Below, in pieces: positions 20,754-31,776 of a stretch of DNA of 64,000 nucleotides. The notes under the pieces were generated by a model. That model had not been told where the DNA came from, made no database searches, and saw only the letters and a list, made by a program, of their open reading frames with translations. A program made the position numbers and the translations under genes. The number at the start of each line of letters is the position of its first letter. Positions within the stretch are counted from its first letter, which is position 1. This DNA comes from Ophiosphaerella korrae (taxonomy: Eukaryota; Ascomycota; Dothideomycetes; Pleosporales; Phaeosphaeriaceae), in the NCBI GenBank assembly GCA_028456385.1, contig JALNQF010000137.1, forward strand, positions 1-64,000. The letters are read 5' to 3'.

Positions 20754-22805
20754 GTGATATCAATTTCATCTCATTGTCCTCTCCCAAGACGCAACTTCAT
20801 GAGCAGCACAAATTTGAGCCCCAACGTCCGACGTCGGTGTCCCCGGGCGTGCGAAAATTGCAGACGTCGGAAAGAACGCTGCAATGGTCTGCAGCCCTGC
20901 CAACGATGTCGGATGAGAAGTGTAGGCCACGAGTGCATCTTTGCACAGTCGCCGCAAGTGACCCTAGATAGACGGATAAGAATGGATCCACAGTCTCCCT
21001 ACTTATCTGTGGAAGACCGCTCAATCCGCTGCTGGCCAGCCAGCCGGACAACGACCGAGACTGATTGCACGCCACCAAACATCATTGACCTTGGCGACTC
21101 GTCGGCCTCAACGGTGCTACAGAAAACTCGTGCAATTGTGCGAGCCTCTATAGGCAATTGCGATTTTACGGAAGGCATTCTCGATCCAATACGGAACCCA
21201 CCAGCCAAGACTTTGAGCATGCGCTTATCGTGTGATCAGCCCCGCACACATCCGACCATTGATCCAAGTGAAGCGTTTCGCCTCGTGGAATGCTTTCTTT
21301 ATAGTACCGCTGGTGTGCTCGATCTTTTCGATGCGGAAGAATTACATGCGCAGCTCGCGATTTGGATGGCAAATAAACGAAGTGAATCCGATCTGAACAG
21401 TGCGATATTCTACTTGGTGCTTGCCATCGGAGCGCAGACTAGTCCGGATGGTCTCGATTCGGTGGCAGAGCAATATTACGAGCACGGACGGTATTTAGGA
21501 CTGCACGATGCTTCAAGAGAAATAGGTTATGCCAGTGTGCAGTGCTCCGTCCTCATTACCGCATACTTGATGGGTGAGTCGCTAATGGAGGCCGCATTTA
21601 TGCAGCTTGGATCGGCGGTGCACGCCGCGTTCGTACTCGGGTTGCATCGCAGAACCCATTCTACTAAAATCGTTTCATCGGAACAAAGGGTGCGCGAGAG
21701 GTTATGGAGGACTGTACGTGTTCTTGACCTCACCCTCAGTGCTACGCTGGGACAGCCAATTGCAACGGCAAACCATCGCGATAAGGCCGTAGTCGCCCAC
21801 TACTCCGCCATGACCGATATATGCAACGTCCTAGAAGCCGTCCGTACAGAGATTTATGCCAAGAACTCCTTTTCTAACGATGCAGTGCAAAATGTTATCA
21901 ATCAGCATCGAGAAATTGCGAGCCGATTCAAGGACGGTCTAAAAAACGATGGTCTCGGATGTTCTATTCGAAATGCGGATCTCCGACCCGATCTTGGTGT
22001 GTGCCATGCTAAGCATGGTTCTTACGCTATCATCCAACTTCTCACGATGCCGTTTCTGATCGTGAGAATCTCCAAATCTCGTCTCAGCACTGTGAATTTG
22101 TTCACCTGGACCCCCGAAATTGACAATACCACTTCCGGAAGCCTGTCACCCGAATCCATGGCGTATGCCTGTGTTGATTCAGGAATCGGCCTTGTAGAAT
22201 TATTCCGGGAGTTGATCCACGCGGACCAAATTCCAAGACGGCTTCTATTAGTTCCATATGCAATGTTCTACGCATCAATCTCCCTCGGCTTAGCGATCTT
22301 TGGGGACTTAGATCTCATTTTTCCTTTACAGGAGACCATGCAAAGTGCATCAGAACTTTTGGTCAAAATCGGGAAGCATGACTGGCTCTCAGAACGTTAT
22401 GCCATCGTCGTAGGGCAGTTACAGGCCGCGTGCAAATTGTATGTTCAAAGACGGTCCGAAACTCTGAGTTGTAAGCATCGTGCTCGTGTGCGAGAGCTCT
22501 TTGGAAGTCTGGATATGCGTACGAGCACGGCGGATAAAGATGGCATAGGCGTGCTTGCAGAAGATTTGAGTCTCCCATTCGCGAGAGGCCCATATCTCAC
22601 GCCAGCAGCCATCTTGTTTGATCAGTCCGATTTCCACATCGATCGACTATCACCCTTGCACGCCAGTGGCGGAGAGATTCACAGACAGCCTGACAGCCGC
22701 GCTGAAGAACTCCTGCCTTTACCAATCGATGACGATGATTTCTGGGTCATGCAGGATTGGGATAGCCATATCTTTGACGGACATATTAATGGGGGCTTAG
22801 TCTAA
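20754..22805 (+). CDS. Zn(II)2Cys6 transcription factor with fungal-specific middle homology domain
   Basis: Intronless 683-aa frame. The zinc cluster at residues 33-61 fits CX2CX6CX5CX2CX8C exactly (ACENCRRRKERC, then CQRC, then C61). Residues about 170-480 resemble the fungal_trans middle domain, with ARRLG-type helices around EQYYEHGRYLGLHD and RVRERLWRTVRVLDL. The C-terminus is acidic (IDDDDFWVMQDWD), which could be an activation region. Met16 is an alternative start and would place the cluster nearer the N-terminus. It lies 628 bp upstream of, and co-oriented with, the Baeyer-Villiger monooxygenase, making that gene a likely target (inference). Target sites would be CGG half-sites; I did not find a convincing pair in the spacer. 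Confidence 0.9.
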   Translation: MISISSHCPLPRRNFMSSTNLSPNVRRRCPRACENCRRRKERCNGLQPCQRCRMRSVGHECIFAQSPQVTLDRRIRMDPQSPYLSVEDRSIRCWPASRTTTETDCTPPNIIDLGDSSASTVLQKTRAIVRASIGNCDFTEGILDPIRNPPAKTLSMRLSCDQPRTHPTIDPSEAFRLVECFLYSTAGVLDLFDAEELHAQLAIWMANKRSESDLNSAIFYLVLAIGAQTSPDGLDSVAEQYYEHGRYLGLHDASREIGYASVQCSVLITAYLMGESLMEAAFMQLGSAVHAAFVLGLHRRTHSTKIVSSEQRVRERLWRTVRVLDLTLSATLGQPIATANHRDKAVVAHYSAMTDICNVLEAVRTEIYAKNSFSNDAVQNVINQHREIASRFKDGLKNDGLGCSIRNADLRPDLGVCHAKHGSYAIIQLLTMPFLIVRISKSRLSTVNLFTWTPEIDNTTSGSLSPESMAYACVDSGIGLVELFRELIHADQIPRRLLLVPYAMFYASISLGLAIFGDLDLIFPLQETMQSASELLVKIGKHDWLSERYAIVVGQLQAACKLYVQRRSETLSCKHRARVRELFGSLDMRTSTADKDGIGVLAEDLSLPFARGPYLTPAAILFDQSDFHIDRLSPLHASGGEIHRQPDSRAEELLPLPIDDDDFWVMQDWDSHIFDGHINGGLV

Positions 22806-23432
22806 TAACCCCCGAACGTGGTGTAAGTGTAGGCTTTGAATTTGACCTCTTTGCGTGCCATTCTTACGCATATTGAAGAGTGTCATAATTTACGACGCAG
22901 CGGATAAATAGAGGAGAAGGTACACCTAGGTGTAAGAGAGTGCCGAAAATTTTAAGCATTCACTACTCTAGATCCATAGGTCTCTTATATAGCGTATCAA
23001 AAGCCTCTAGTAGACTCATAGGAGAGTCCTAAAACTGACTTCTTGGCCGCCATGTCGCCTCAATCTACCATAGCAAGTTGCCGCATTTTGCATGGATATC
23101 CGATGGCGCTACCGGTACTGAAAGTGGTTTTTTTGTGGAGCCGATCCGATCCGAAAATTCCGGGGGGAAATTATACGCGATCGGAGAGCTATTTTGAACA
23201 ACTCTACGCGAGAGAGACTTCTGGTAACGAACTCACCATTCCCTGCCTAAACGACAAGGTAAATTTGGACCTATAATTCATGCAGCTGTTGCCGCCTCTA
23301 TAGTATCAATATAACTTATAATGAGTGGGTGCTCTTCCGCTTTGTTGACACAAATCAATATCAGCAATCGAGCCGCTAGGCAACCTTGACCACCCTCTGA
23401 GGCATCTTAAGGTCAATCCCATAAAATTCGAC
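22806..23432. other. spacer between regulator and monooxygenase
   Basis: No gene recognised. It contains G/A-rich and AT-rich stretches and probably the monooxygenase promoter. A small open frame at 23043-23276 has no recognisable features. Confidence 0.45.
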
Positions 23433-25392
23433 ATGGCGGAAAAGTTGACCCTAATCAAAGAAGCCCCTGTCGATAACTTTCGTCGCATGAAAGTCATCGT
23501 GATAGGGGCTGGCTATTCGGGTATATACATGAGTATCCGCATTCCAGAGTGGCTCCGCAATGTCGATCTCGTCACCTACGAAAAAAATGCTGGCGTGGGA
23601 GGAACATGGTGGACGAATCGTTATCCTGGGTGCACTTGCGATATTCCCTGTAAATTGTTCAATCACTTTCAATTAGGTGATAACAGATCTTGCTGATGTA
23701 GCCCTTGTATAGCACACTCCTATATCTATACATTTGAGCCGAACCCTAGCTGGTCGGACTTTTATGCCTCCTCTACTGAAATTCAGACATACCTCCAGAA
23801 AGTCACGGACAAGTACTCGGCTGGTCGTTTCATCAAGCTCAAGCACGAAGTTACTGACATGCATTGGGATGCCAAAACTTTAAAATGGTAAGTGTACCAT
23901 CTAGAATTTTGTCTAGGATGTGATTAACTCTCATTAACAGGAAGGTCAATGTAAAGAATCTCAACACTGGCGAAACCTTCCTGGACGAAGCGGATTTTGT
24001 GGTTGGTGCGCGAGGGGGTTTGTCGACAATACTATGGCCCGAGATTGAGGGACTTAGGGACTTCAAAGGAAAAATGGTTCATTCTGGAGCCTGGGATGAG
24101 ACGTGAGTGTTTTACATCAACACCGTCACGATACTAACTCAATCTGACCACTCTCCAGGTTTGACTACTCAAACAAACGAATTGGTGTGATTGGAGTAGG
24201 AAGTAGTGCCATCCAAATTATCCCACAGTTGCAGAAGCTTCCAGGAACTAAGTTGAGTTGCTTCATCAGAAGTAAAACTTGGATCTCAACGCCCTTCGGC
24301 GACTCCGCTATGGCAAAGTTGAACCTAAAAGATGGTAAAAGTATGGTGTCTCCATTCTACTAGCCCCATTTGTTCCAGCGCGCCCACCGATTTAACAATT
24401 TAGCAGTTAGACCAGAAGATCGAGACAGGTTCCTGGCTGATGAGCGTGAATATCATGCGTTTCGCAAGATCGTCGAAGACGAAGGGAACGCCATGCATCC
24501 ATTCTCGCTCAAGGGCTCTCCACAGTCGGAGGCAGCCCGCAAAGCCTTCACTCAGATCATGCAATCTCGCCTGGCTGAGAAGCCAGAACTTGCGGAAATC
24601 CTGATCCCAAGTTTCGCTCCGGGGTGTCGGCGGCTGACTCCCGGTCCTGGATTCCTCGAAGCTCTGACGGAAAATAATACCGAGACCATAACAACGCCAA
24701 TCAGCAAAGTTGTTTCATCCGGAGTTATATTGGCAGATGGCACAGAGGTTGAGCTCGACGTGCTCGTTTGCGCTACTGGATTTGATACTGCGAGTGCTCC
24801 ATCCTTCCCTGTAGTCGGGTCTAAGGGCTTCAATCTCAAAGAGAGATACAAGGAATATCCGGAAGCCTACTTCGGCATGGCGGTCGATGGATTTCCAAAC
24901 TTTTTCTTCATGCTGGGTGCCAATTCCGGTGTTGGTTCTGGCAGTCTTACAAAGATTATCGAGTCTCAGGGTGATTACATTGTAAAATGCATCCGAAAGC
25001 TTCAGAAAGAAGACATTGGAGCACTGGAAATCTCAAGTCGTGCTATGCGCGATTGGATTCGTCACGTCAACGAATATTTCAAGCGCACGGTCTTTCTGGA
25101 CGACTGCAAGACGTGGTACAAAAAGAACGACCGCGTGATAGGCCTTTGGCCGGGTAGCACATTGCATGCTATCGAAACAATGAGAGCACCGAGATGGGAG
25201 GATTACGAGCTTACATATGCAGGTGAATCTGAAGAGTTCAACCGTCTCAGTTGGCTGGGTAATGGCATGACGGAAAACGACCAAACAGGAACGGACCGGT
25301 CGTGGTACATCGAACCAGAGCATGTAGATGTGCCTTCATTTCCTTTTCCGGAGAAGACGGAAAGGCACCTAAAGGCACCTTTCTCACATTAG
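23433..25392 (+). CDS. FAD/NADPH-dependent Baeyer-Villiger monooxygenase
   Basis: Five exons join in frame to 572 aa: 23433-23649, 23713-23887, 23941-24102, 24159-24334, 24404-25392. Order of motifs: Rossmann GAGYSG (about 25-30), GGTWWTNRYPGC, the Baeyer-Villiger fingerprint FKGKMVHSGAWD near residue 200, a second Rossmann GVGSSA, and the late ATGFDT motif. The enzyme inserts oxygen next to a ketone to give an ester or lactone, using FAD and NADPH in the cytosol; substrates in fungi include polyketides, terpenoids and steroids. The fourth intron (24335-24403) must be removed because it contains an in-frame TAG at 24361-24363; its acceptor at 24403 restores the frame. Downstream of a Zn2Cys6 gene. 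No core synthase is intact nearby, so it may be a catabolic enzyme or a leftover of a pathway. Confidence 0.9.
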
Positions 25393-26899
25393 GGTTATGT
25401 TAACATTGAGCCATTGGCACCAACTTTGAAATACATGGCACACTATTAAAATCAGGAAAGACCTTACTGTGCCATTGCCACCAACCACCCAGCCAATGTG
25501 CTCCGATTAGAGTTCAAGAGTCTGGCCCACTTTCGGGCATAGACAGCCGTGATGTTGTGGCTCCTAAAAGTGGCTTAGCCTAAAGTTATGGTGCCGAACA
25601 AGCAAGTTTACAGTACATTTTTGTTAGTTCTGACTTCTCATGCCTATCTTTACTAACGGCAATCGCCTCAACTATCTTGGGCATTTTCAACCGGACGGAC
25701 ATTCCTGGATTTAGGTGAGCGGGGCTCTGCATTGAGCCGAGAGCAAGTTGCGTAATGTAAGGATTGTTGAGTAATAAGGGTGAGACATTTTATACAAGTG
25801 AGAGGCTCTGTAGCCTCCCTAGCCCATACACCTTCTTCTAGCTTTGTGATTGCAAGATCATACCAACTTTTAGATGACTCGCCTCTTTGCACGCGATTTC
25901 CCGAAGCATCTTATTCCCTTCATTTTACTAACCCTTAGTATTAGGACTGACTAATCCAATAGTTACTCTCTAATCATAAGACCTTGAGTTATTCTAATAG
26001 TTGTTGTGATGTTTAGCTGTAAATATCTGGATTTTAGGAGTGTTTTGAGCTGCGGCGCTCGCATGTGGAAAACGTTACGTCTTGATTAGAATAGAATATG
26101 ATGAACCCTTAAAACTCGGAAGGGCGAGCATAAACAGCTCCATGTTAGAGGAAGCTAGTGGCCAGAACACTTCGACCAGGGGCCCATGCTGCTTTCACGG
26201 AGTCTTCAATCCACACAACTGGACCGATATTAAAGAGTTTATCAAGTTTCAGAGATGGAGCTGCTGTAATAGATGATGTATAAACAGATTGCTTAATTCC
26301 GGTTGCAGTTGTCGCTTTCAATGCGTTGGTCATACGGGCAACGATTATGGGAATGACAACACTTGGGTCATTTTAAGGATATGACTGGTGTGGCGGCGTG
26401 GATGAAACTAGTGCAGCCTCTGATAGCCTCATCAAAAGCCCTATTAGTAGCCATATCTGATACAGAAACTAGCTCAAGAGAACCAGTTCCACACCTGTCG
26501 CTAAAAAGGCGCAGGTGCTACGAAGCACGCTCAAGGTTGCGGACTATGTTATGGACCTAGCAAAAGGATCAATTATTCGCATCTTAGCAAAGCAGAGTTT
26601 GAGGTCCTTGTATACATTCCTAAGGACGCTGTAGCTCACTATGACGCCGCTTGCGCCAGAAACAAAGACACATGAACCCAGATAGATGATTAAGTTTTTC
26701 GACTTAGATGGGCTGACTCATTGTACCTGATATTGGAGCGTGAATATGGATCGGAAAAAAACGTACTGGGATAAGTCCTAGTTATTATAGCTTCAAAATC
26801 GAATAGATAAACCTTAGACCTGCGCATCTTTTGATGAAAACAAGTTTATACATCTTAGGCTTGTAACTTGCTTTGCGCATCACATATAGTGTTCCTCTA
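25393..26899. other. gene-free AT-rich stretch
   Basis: No gene recognised. Short open frames at 25668-25892, 26082-26276 and 26363-26560 have no recognisable motifs. Probably decayed sequence between the monooxygenase and the hAT relic. Confidence 0.45.
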
Positions 26900-28000
26900 G
26901 TCATTTGATCAGCTTCACTTCACCTGCTGCATGCGCGCATAAGACACTGTGCTGCATGTGCCGTATTACGCCGTAGGTGGTTGCGGCAGTTAGTCATTAT
27001 CATTCCAAGTCTACTGAATATTCTTTCTGATTCATCTCTCGTCACCGAAATACTAAGAATATCGATAGCTATCTGCGCAAACTGCGGATACTGGGCTTTG
27101 CTAGTTGTTGTCGAATAGAGATTGGCTTGTCACATTCAATCTACCCTTAAGCGCAATAGCGGTTGTATTCGTCCTTTCTCTTCTCGTTGTTAGCTGTCTG
27201 CGCAGCTTTGATACCTCTCATCCAATACGCTTAAATGTCCGTAGGCTCACTATCGTGCGGGTTCTTCTTTTGGGGAGAAAGTGAATCTAAAATGGGCTGT
27301 TGCTTGTAGCACTCAAGCTAGAGCCTTTTGACTACTCTCTGCCCGTCTTTGATCCACTTCGGCTGCTTGTTCCAGAACGCTTTAGGATAATTCTAGTTCT
27401 TCGCAGGATGAAGGAAAACGGCGGCGAGGTAGGCGAGTCTCTGAGCTTCTAGTAATGCTATTAATTTTTGTCGATTGCAAGCTTGATTTAGCCTTGAGAT
27501 GCCATTCCAATTACACGATTTCTTCTACGGTAGATTTGTATAAGGCATAAGCAGTAATCAGCTCTTCAAGGACATACTCCATATCCTGGATAACGTTTAT
27601 CAGCCCGCTAGATGTTCCATTACGTAGCCGACCCTTTAGACCCAGTGTCACCTCATAAAATAGCCTGATCAGCCTTTTATACTCGTAGAGTATGTCCTAG
27701 TCCTTTTCCATCAACCTATTGGTAAAGATGTCCTTGCAAATTACTTCATCCTCAATTGGCTAATTTGTACCCTTAGCATCAGTCCGTTTGATCAACCTTT
27801 CTTCTAATTTAAGCTAATAATCAAGAGCATTTTAGAGTTTATCCGGACAACGGGGCAAATTGTAGTCATTATTCCAGCGTGTGTTGTTGTCCCGGCAGAG
27901 CTCGTAGGGGGTTTTTTTTTCCGTATCTTTCTCCTCTATCGGTGTGCCAAACACCTGGTACTATCCTTAAATCCTCTTCATTGAACGCGAAAAAGAGATG
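26900..28000 (-). mobile_element. hAT-family DNA transposon relic (transposase C-terminal half)
   Basis: The minus strand carries, in order, a block with LMEKD...LYEYKRLIRLFYEVTL (about 27760-27600), a block with EAQRLAYLAAV and PKWIKDGQRVVKRL (about 27450-27300), and a C-terminal dimerisation-like block QIAIDILSISVTRDESERIF (about 27090-27020). All fit the fungal hAT transposase pattern. Several stops and small shifts interrupt it. Terminal inverted repeats and the 8-bp target duplication were not identified. Confidence 0.82.
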
Positions 28001-28594
28001 GAATCCTGGAAAGCAATCTCATTGCACCTACGGCTAATCGCGGTCTGAATCGGTATAACGAGACTCATCGGTGATGAAAGCTCGGCTATCCTATCTAGAA
28101 GAAAGGTCAGTACAAGTGCGAGAGAAAATTATCTCAGGATCCCAACGCAGAGAGTTCACAGCAGATTGAAAGAGTAGATGAAGCAGCCTTCTCTCTATTA
28201 AATAAATGTATGGCGTTAACCCCAAAAGGTAATAGTAATATCATATGACGGTATCAACAGTAGTGGAGACTGCTTCAGAGAGCAAAGCAACGACGATAAT
28301 CTGATAGGGTATGTTACATAGATTAAGAGCTTTTTTTTTTTTTGGAGGATTCTAATAACTTTAACGCCTTGCAACCCAGACTCCGTCACCTTAGACCCAT
28401 CTGATAAGCGAATAGCTACCTCCTGTGCCTTGTGTACGGGATATCTATTGCCCCGAACTCTGAAATATTACTACAATAATGTGAAGAAATTTTCTCGAAG
28501 TCCATCATTCCGCATGGCTAGCGAAAATAGCTTATTTATTTGCACAATAATGCCTCGTTCTCTAATCTCGACCACAATGTGGTGCCAGTGATTT

Positions 28595-28634
28595 CGATTT
28601 GGATTTATTGGATTCCTCCATCCAATCCAAATCG
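28595..28634. repeat. interrupted inverted repeat (11-bp arms)
   Basis: The arms CGATTTGGATT (28595-28605) and AATCCAAATCG (28624-28634) are exact complements around an 18-base spacer that contains another TTGGATT. It could be a subterminal part of the neighbouring hAT relic. Confidence 0.65.
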
Positions 28635-29368
28635 CTTCCATCCATTGGCCACACTGAGCATGCCAACCGTGAGCCTAACCACGAATGATTCTGCGAGACA
28701 TACGATACTCAACTCTGAGGGCGTCAGCAAATCTTACTATAGTTGATGAAAAAGTTAAATATGCTAGTCATAGGCATGGCCTTATAATCCAACAAGAGTA
28801 ATTTGAATTAGTAATCTTCCCGATAAAGCTGAGGAAGTAAGGGCGGCAGCTAAGGAGGCAATGGAAGTAGGTAGAGCAACCATGGAGATAGCGAGGGGAT
28901 CAAAACAAGAGGCCTCAAGAGCAGGCGAGTGGGCCGGTAACATATACTGTAGCGGCAGCAAGGAACCTCCCGCTAGTAGGTATATATAATACACAGAGTT
29001 TCAAAACAGCATCTACATAGATTACTGCGTAAGATCCACTCACTATACAGGCCCTGCGGGCGATGAACCCCTACAATTCAAAAAGCCCACGTGGAGCGAG
29101 CTACTAAGCATAATGGGAACAAAAACACATCAAACGCAAAGATCGTCTCCCCTAATCAACTGACGAGCGGAGGCTTGAGTATCAAAAACAGCTACAAGTA
29201 GCGTAGTCGAGACACTAAAACAGTTTACAGATAACCAGGCCTACTCATCTGTACGCAAGATGCACGTGTTCGCGTAACAACATAGTTATAATAACTTGCT
29301 AACTAAGTGTGAGCTGTGAGTACAAGGGCAAAAAACAACCACAGAAACACGATACCCAAAACCCCGCT

Positions 29369-29382
29369 CCCCCCCCCCCCCC
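29369..29382. repeat. 14-base C homopolymer downstream of cysteine-rich gene A
   Basis: An unbroken run of 14 C, which is G14 on the coding strand of the gene ending at 29417, so it falls in the 3' flank. A matching tract follows the paralogous gene at 30951-30964. Confidence 0.9.
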
Positions 29383-29416
29383 GAGAGCGAGTTTTTTGAA
29401 CCAACCAACCCCAACC

Positions 29417-30112
29417 TCAACAAACGCCCTTCTTCTTCAACACCCCCAAACTATCAAAATACAAGCTATACCCACGCGCGCTCTCCATCCGCTCCCGACA
29501 CGGCCGACACAAGGCGTGCTTCTTGAACGCCGTCTCACAGCGCGCCTGGGGGTGGTCCGGCGCCCACTTGCTGGAACCGCTGTGGTGCAGCTTCCAGTTT
29601 GCGTCGGACGCGAAGCTCGCGTCGTCTTCCCAAATGCAAGGGTAGTATCGCCGGCCGCTGGCATCGAATTTGTGCAGCCACGGCACCTTTTGGAACTTTG
29701 CGGCTTCGAAGCAGCGGGTGCATAGCGCGCCTTTGTACATGACGTCTGTGCATGGGTCGGCGTGCATGGGGTCGAATGCATCAAGCCATTTGTGGCCGGT
29801 GATGTTTGTGTCCTTGGTTGCGCAGAGGTAGACCTTGAGCTCTGGGGCGTCGTGTTGGTTGTCGTCCTTTCTGATTTTGGTTTGGAGTTCTAGGTATCGA
29901 TGGTGCAGGTGGAGGGTGGCGCCGACCGAGGGCTTGACTTGGGCGGGTAGACTGTTGTACTTTTCTTGGAGTTGTGGGAGAGATAGGTTCTTGCAATATT
30001 CGCAGAGGTCGGTTCCGATTTCTCTTGCGCCGTGAGGGCATAGTGGGCCGAAGATGCAGGGATAGCCGGCGATGTATATCTTTGGCCACTCGGTTGATGA
30101 TGATGATGACAT
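29417..30112 (-). CDS. cysteine-rich protein A of a tandem paralogous pair, unknown function
   Basis: A 231-aa protein with no introns and no signal peptide. I do not recognise the family. A Ser-rich start leads into YPCIFGPLC...LCEYC (about 18-41), a central YLCATKD (about 93-99), a C...CTRC pair, FDASGRRYYPCIWEDD (about 150-165), and a C-terminal CRPCRERM...LYFDSLG block. Paired cysteines spaced as CX2C suggest zinc binding. The gene at 30964-31776 shares the same blocks in the same order. The upstream regions of the two genes are also alike, so a whole gene plus promoter was duplicated. The start at 30112 is the first Met and is followed by the conserved YPC block. Confidence 0.75.
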   Translation of the reverse strand: MSSSSSTEWPKIYIAGYPCIFGPLCPHGAREIGTDLCEYCKNLSLPQLQEKYNSLPAQVKPSVGATLHLHHRYLELQTKIRKDDNQHDAPELKVYLCATKDTNITGHKWLDAFDPMHADPCTDVMYKGALCTRCFEAAKFQKVPWLHKFDASGRRYYPCIWEDDASFASDANWKLHHSGSSKWAPDHPQARCETAFKKHALCRPCRERMESARGYSLYFDSLGVLKKKGVC

Positions 30113-30963
30113 GCTGGATTTGTGGTGGTGGTTGGATTTATTGTCGTAGTTCGAGTTGCTGTTGTGTAGTCGTGGCCTTGAATCACTTGTACACTCCCGT
30201 AGGTTGACGCTGGTGTTAGAGAATTCACTAGGGAAGCCCAGCGGCCGCTCTTATACTCCTCTACCTCCAAGTCATAGCAAACTATTGACTCATCTTCACT
30301 GTGAATCTCAACCTCAATGTAGCCATAATGGTGTTACAAGCCCGGCTCAATGCACCAACACACAGAGCACGATATGGCGTTCACGCACGCATAGGCGCGG
30401 TGTTTGCAGTTGTAGAAAAGGTGTAGGCCCATAGAGTAGCAGTGCTTCAAATTTCATGACTCCCTGTGTGCGCAGTAACGGGCGTGATACGCGTGATCAA
30501 ATCGAGGCAAAAGGGGTATTATGAAAGTAGATTAGCCAATGTACGTAGGGCTTATATGTTCCATGTTCGTAGTAGCTGAATCTACTATACTTATACTTAT
30601 TGACCTATAAAGAAACTATATTCATAGAAGATGTTCGAAGAAATTGAAACTACTTGTAGTTTTTCTAAACTCTTCCTAAACTTATATATATATATATATA
30701 TATATAGGAAATAACAACACACAGATTGTCAGGAAACAAGCCTTAGCAGGGCGAGTAGCGATGGTCGTTGCCAATACATTGAGTTAAGGAAGTAGGAGAA
30801 AAAAGTCCTGTATAGTTACACCCAAGTCAAGCCTAGACCAAGTCTCCGCGCGTCACACAAATGCAAGTCATCTGCAGTCCCTAGTAGCACGCATCTGAAT
30901 GCCAATATGCTGAATTCAACTACAAAGAAATCTACACACACGATGCACAACCCCCCCCCCCCC
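30113..30963. other. promoter of gene A, (TA)n and 3' flank of gene B
   Basis: 30113-30480 holds the gene A upstream region, whose segments around 30268-30295 and 30428-30465 recur upstream of gene B. A perfect (TA)n run lies at 30683-30706. 30951-30963 is part of a 14-C tract immediately after the gene B stop codon. No other gene seen. Confidence 0.6.
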
Positions 30964-31776
30964 CTACTGCGGCGCCCTCCCCGCGCCAACCGAAGCCTCA
31001 TACGCCGCCCTTGTAGCAGCAAGCCCAGCATCAAACTCGGCCCTCTCAGCAGCAAGAGCAGCCTCACCCGCCGCCTTCCTCCTCTCATTCCACCCATGCA
31101 AACGCCACGACTCGTCAAAAAAGATGCCCCACCCAGGCTCATTGACCATCCTCATCTGACACTTCTGGCAAGCTATGTCTTCAAAGAAGCACGGCGAGCA
31201 CGTGTGTCCCGCCAAGGGGCGCCAAAACCGGCCGGTTGCGCCCGCAGCGCGCCCATCCGTTGCAATGACACTCGCCGGCCCGCCTTTCCACGAGGAGTTG
31301 GGGGCCCAGTGCCGATCCTCCCAGACGCAAGGGTAGATGCGGCGGCCACTTGCGTTGAATTGGGGCAGCCACACCCATTGCTGGCGGCGTGCGCCACGCA
31401 GGCACCGGGGGCACAGCGTGTTGGGGAAGGGGACGAGTTCGCACTGGTGGTCGTGGTTGGGGTTGAAGGATTTGCGCCAGGGCTCCATGTCCCACATGTT
31501 GTCTTTGGTGGCACAGAGATACATTCGGCCGACGGGGTTTAGGTTGGCGCGGTTGCGTTCGGCGTTTTTGGCTAGGATGTCACGGCGGGTTATGGAGAGG
31601 GCGCTTTGGACGACGGTCTTAGGTGGGCCTGGAGGCAGTCGGTGATAAAGGTCGTCGAGGATGGCGTCCGATGTGTTTCGGCAGTAGGGGCATAGGGCAT
31701 TTGTGGGGCCTCCAGTAGCGCCGTTGACACACTGTGTGTCGAATGCGCACGGATACGGATTATGTGGCGGTGCCAT
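30964..31776 (-). CDS. cysteine-rich protein B of a tandem paralogous pair, unknown function
   Basis: A 270-aa protein with no introns and no signal peptide, paralogous to the gene at 29417-30112. Shared blocks: YPCAFDTQC...LCPYCRN (about 8-33), YLCATKD, CPRCLRGA, FNASGRRIYPCVWED, and CQKCQMRM...FFDES. It differs by an added Ala/Glu-rich tail of about 40 residues (residues 230-270) and an insert before the last Cys pair. The TAG stop at 30964-30966 is followed at once by 13 G on the coding strand, so any slippage lies outside the protein. Function unknown; the conserved CX2C pairs suggest a metal-binding fold. Confidence 0.75.
   Translation of the reverse strand: MAPPHNPYPCAFDTQCVNGATGGPTNALCPYCRNTSDAILDDLYHRLPPGPPKTVVQSALSITRRDILAKNAERNRANLNPVGRMYLCATKDNMWDMEPWRKSFNPNHDHQCELVPFPNTLCPRCLRGARRQQWVWLPQFNASGRRIYPCVWEDRHWAPNSSWKGGPASVIATDGRAAGATGRFWRPLAGHTCSPCFFEDIACQKCQMRMVNEPGWGIFFDESWRLHGWNERRKAAGEAALAAERAEFDAGLAATRAAYEASVGAGRAPQ

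Larger units (their letters stand above)
28001..29416. other. decayed repeat DNA left of the cysteine-rich genes
   Basis: 28001-28400 may contain more of the hAT element. An interrupted inverted repeat lies at 28595-28634. At about 28790-29130 the + strand gives an Ala/Glu-rich helical stretch (KAEEVRAAAKEAMEVGRA) followed after stops by KKPTWSELLSIMG, loosely like the first ORF of fungal LINE elements, which I cannot confirm. 29280-29416 is the 3' flank of the first cysteine-rich gene. Confidence 0.4.

Noticed and set aside
24335..24403. Premature stop (TAG at 24361) making the monooxygenase a pseudogene
   Set aside because: A 69-bp intron with GTAAAA donor and TTTAG acceptor removes it and restores both frame and family consensus.
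30907..31542. 211-codon + strand open frame over cysteine-rich gene B
   Set aside because: Shadow of the GC-rich gene on the minus strand, with no motif; the minus frame has the paralogue blocks.
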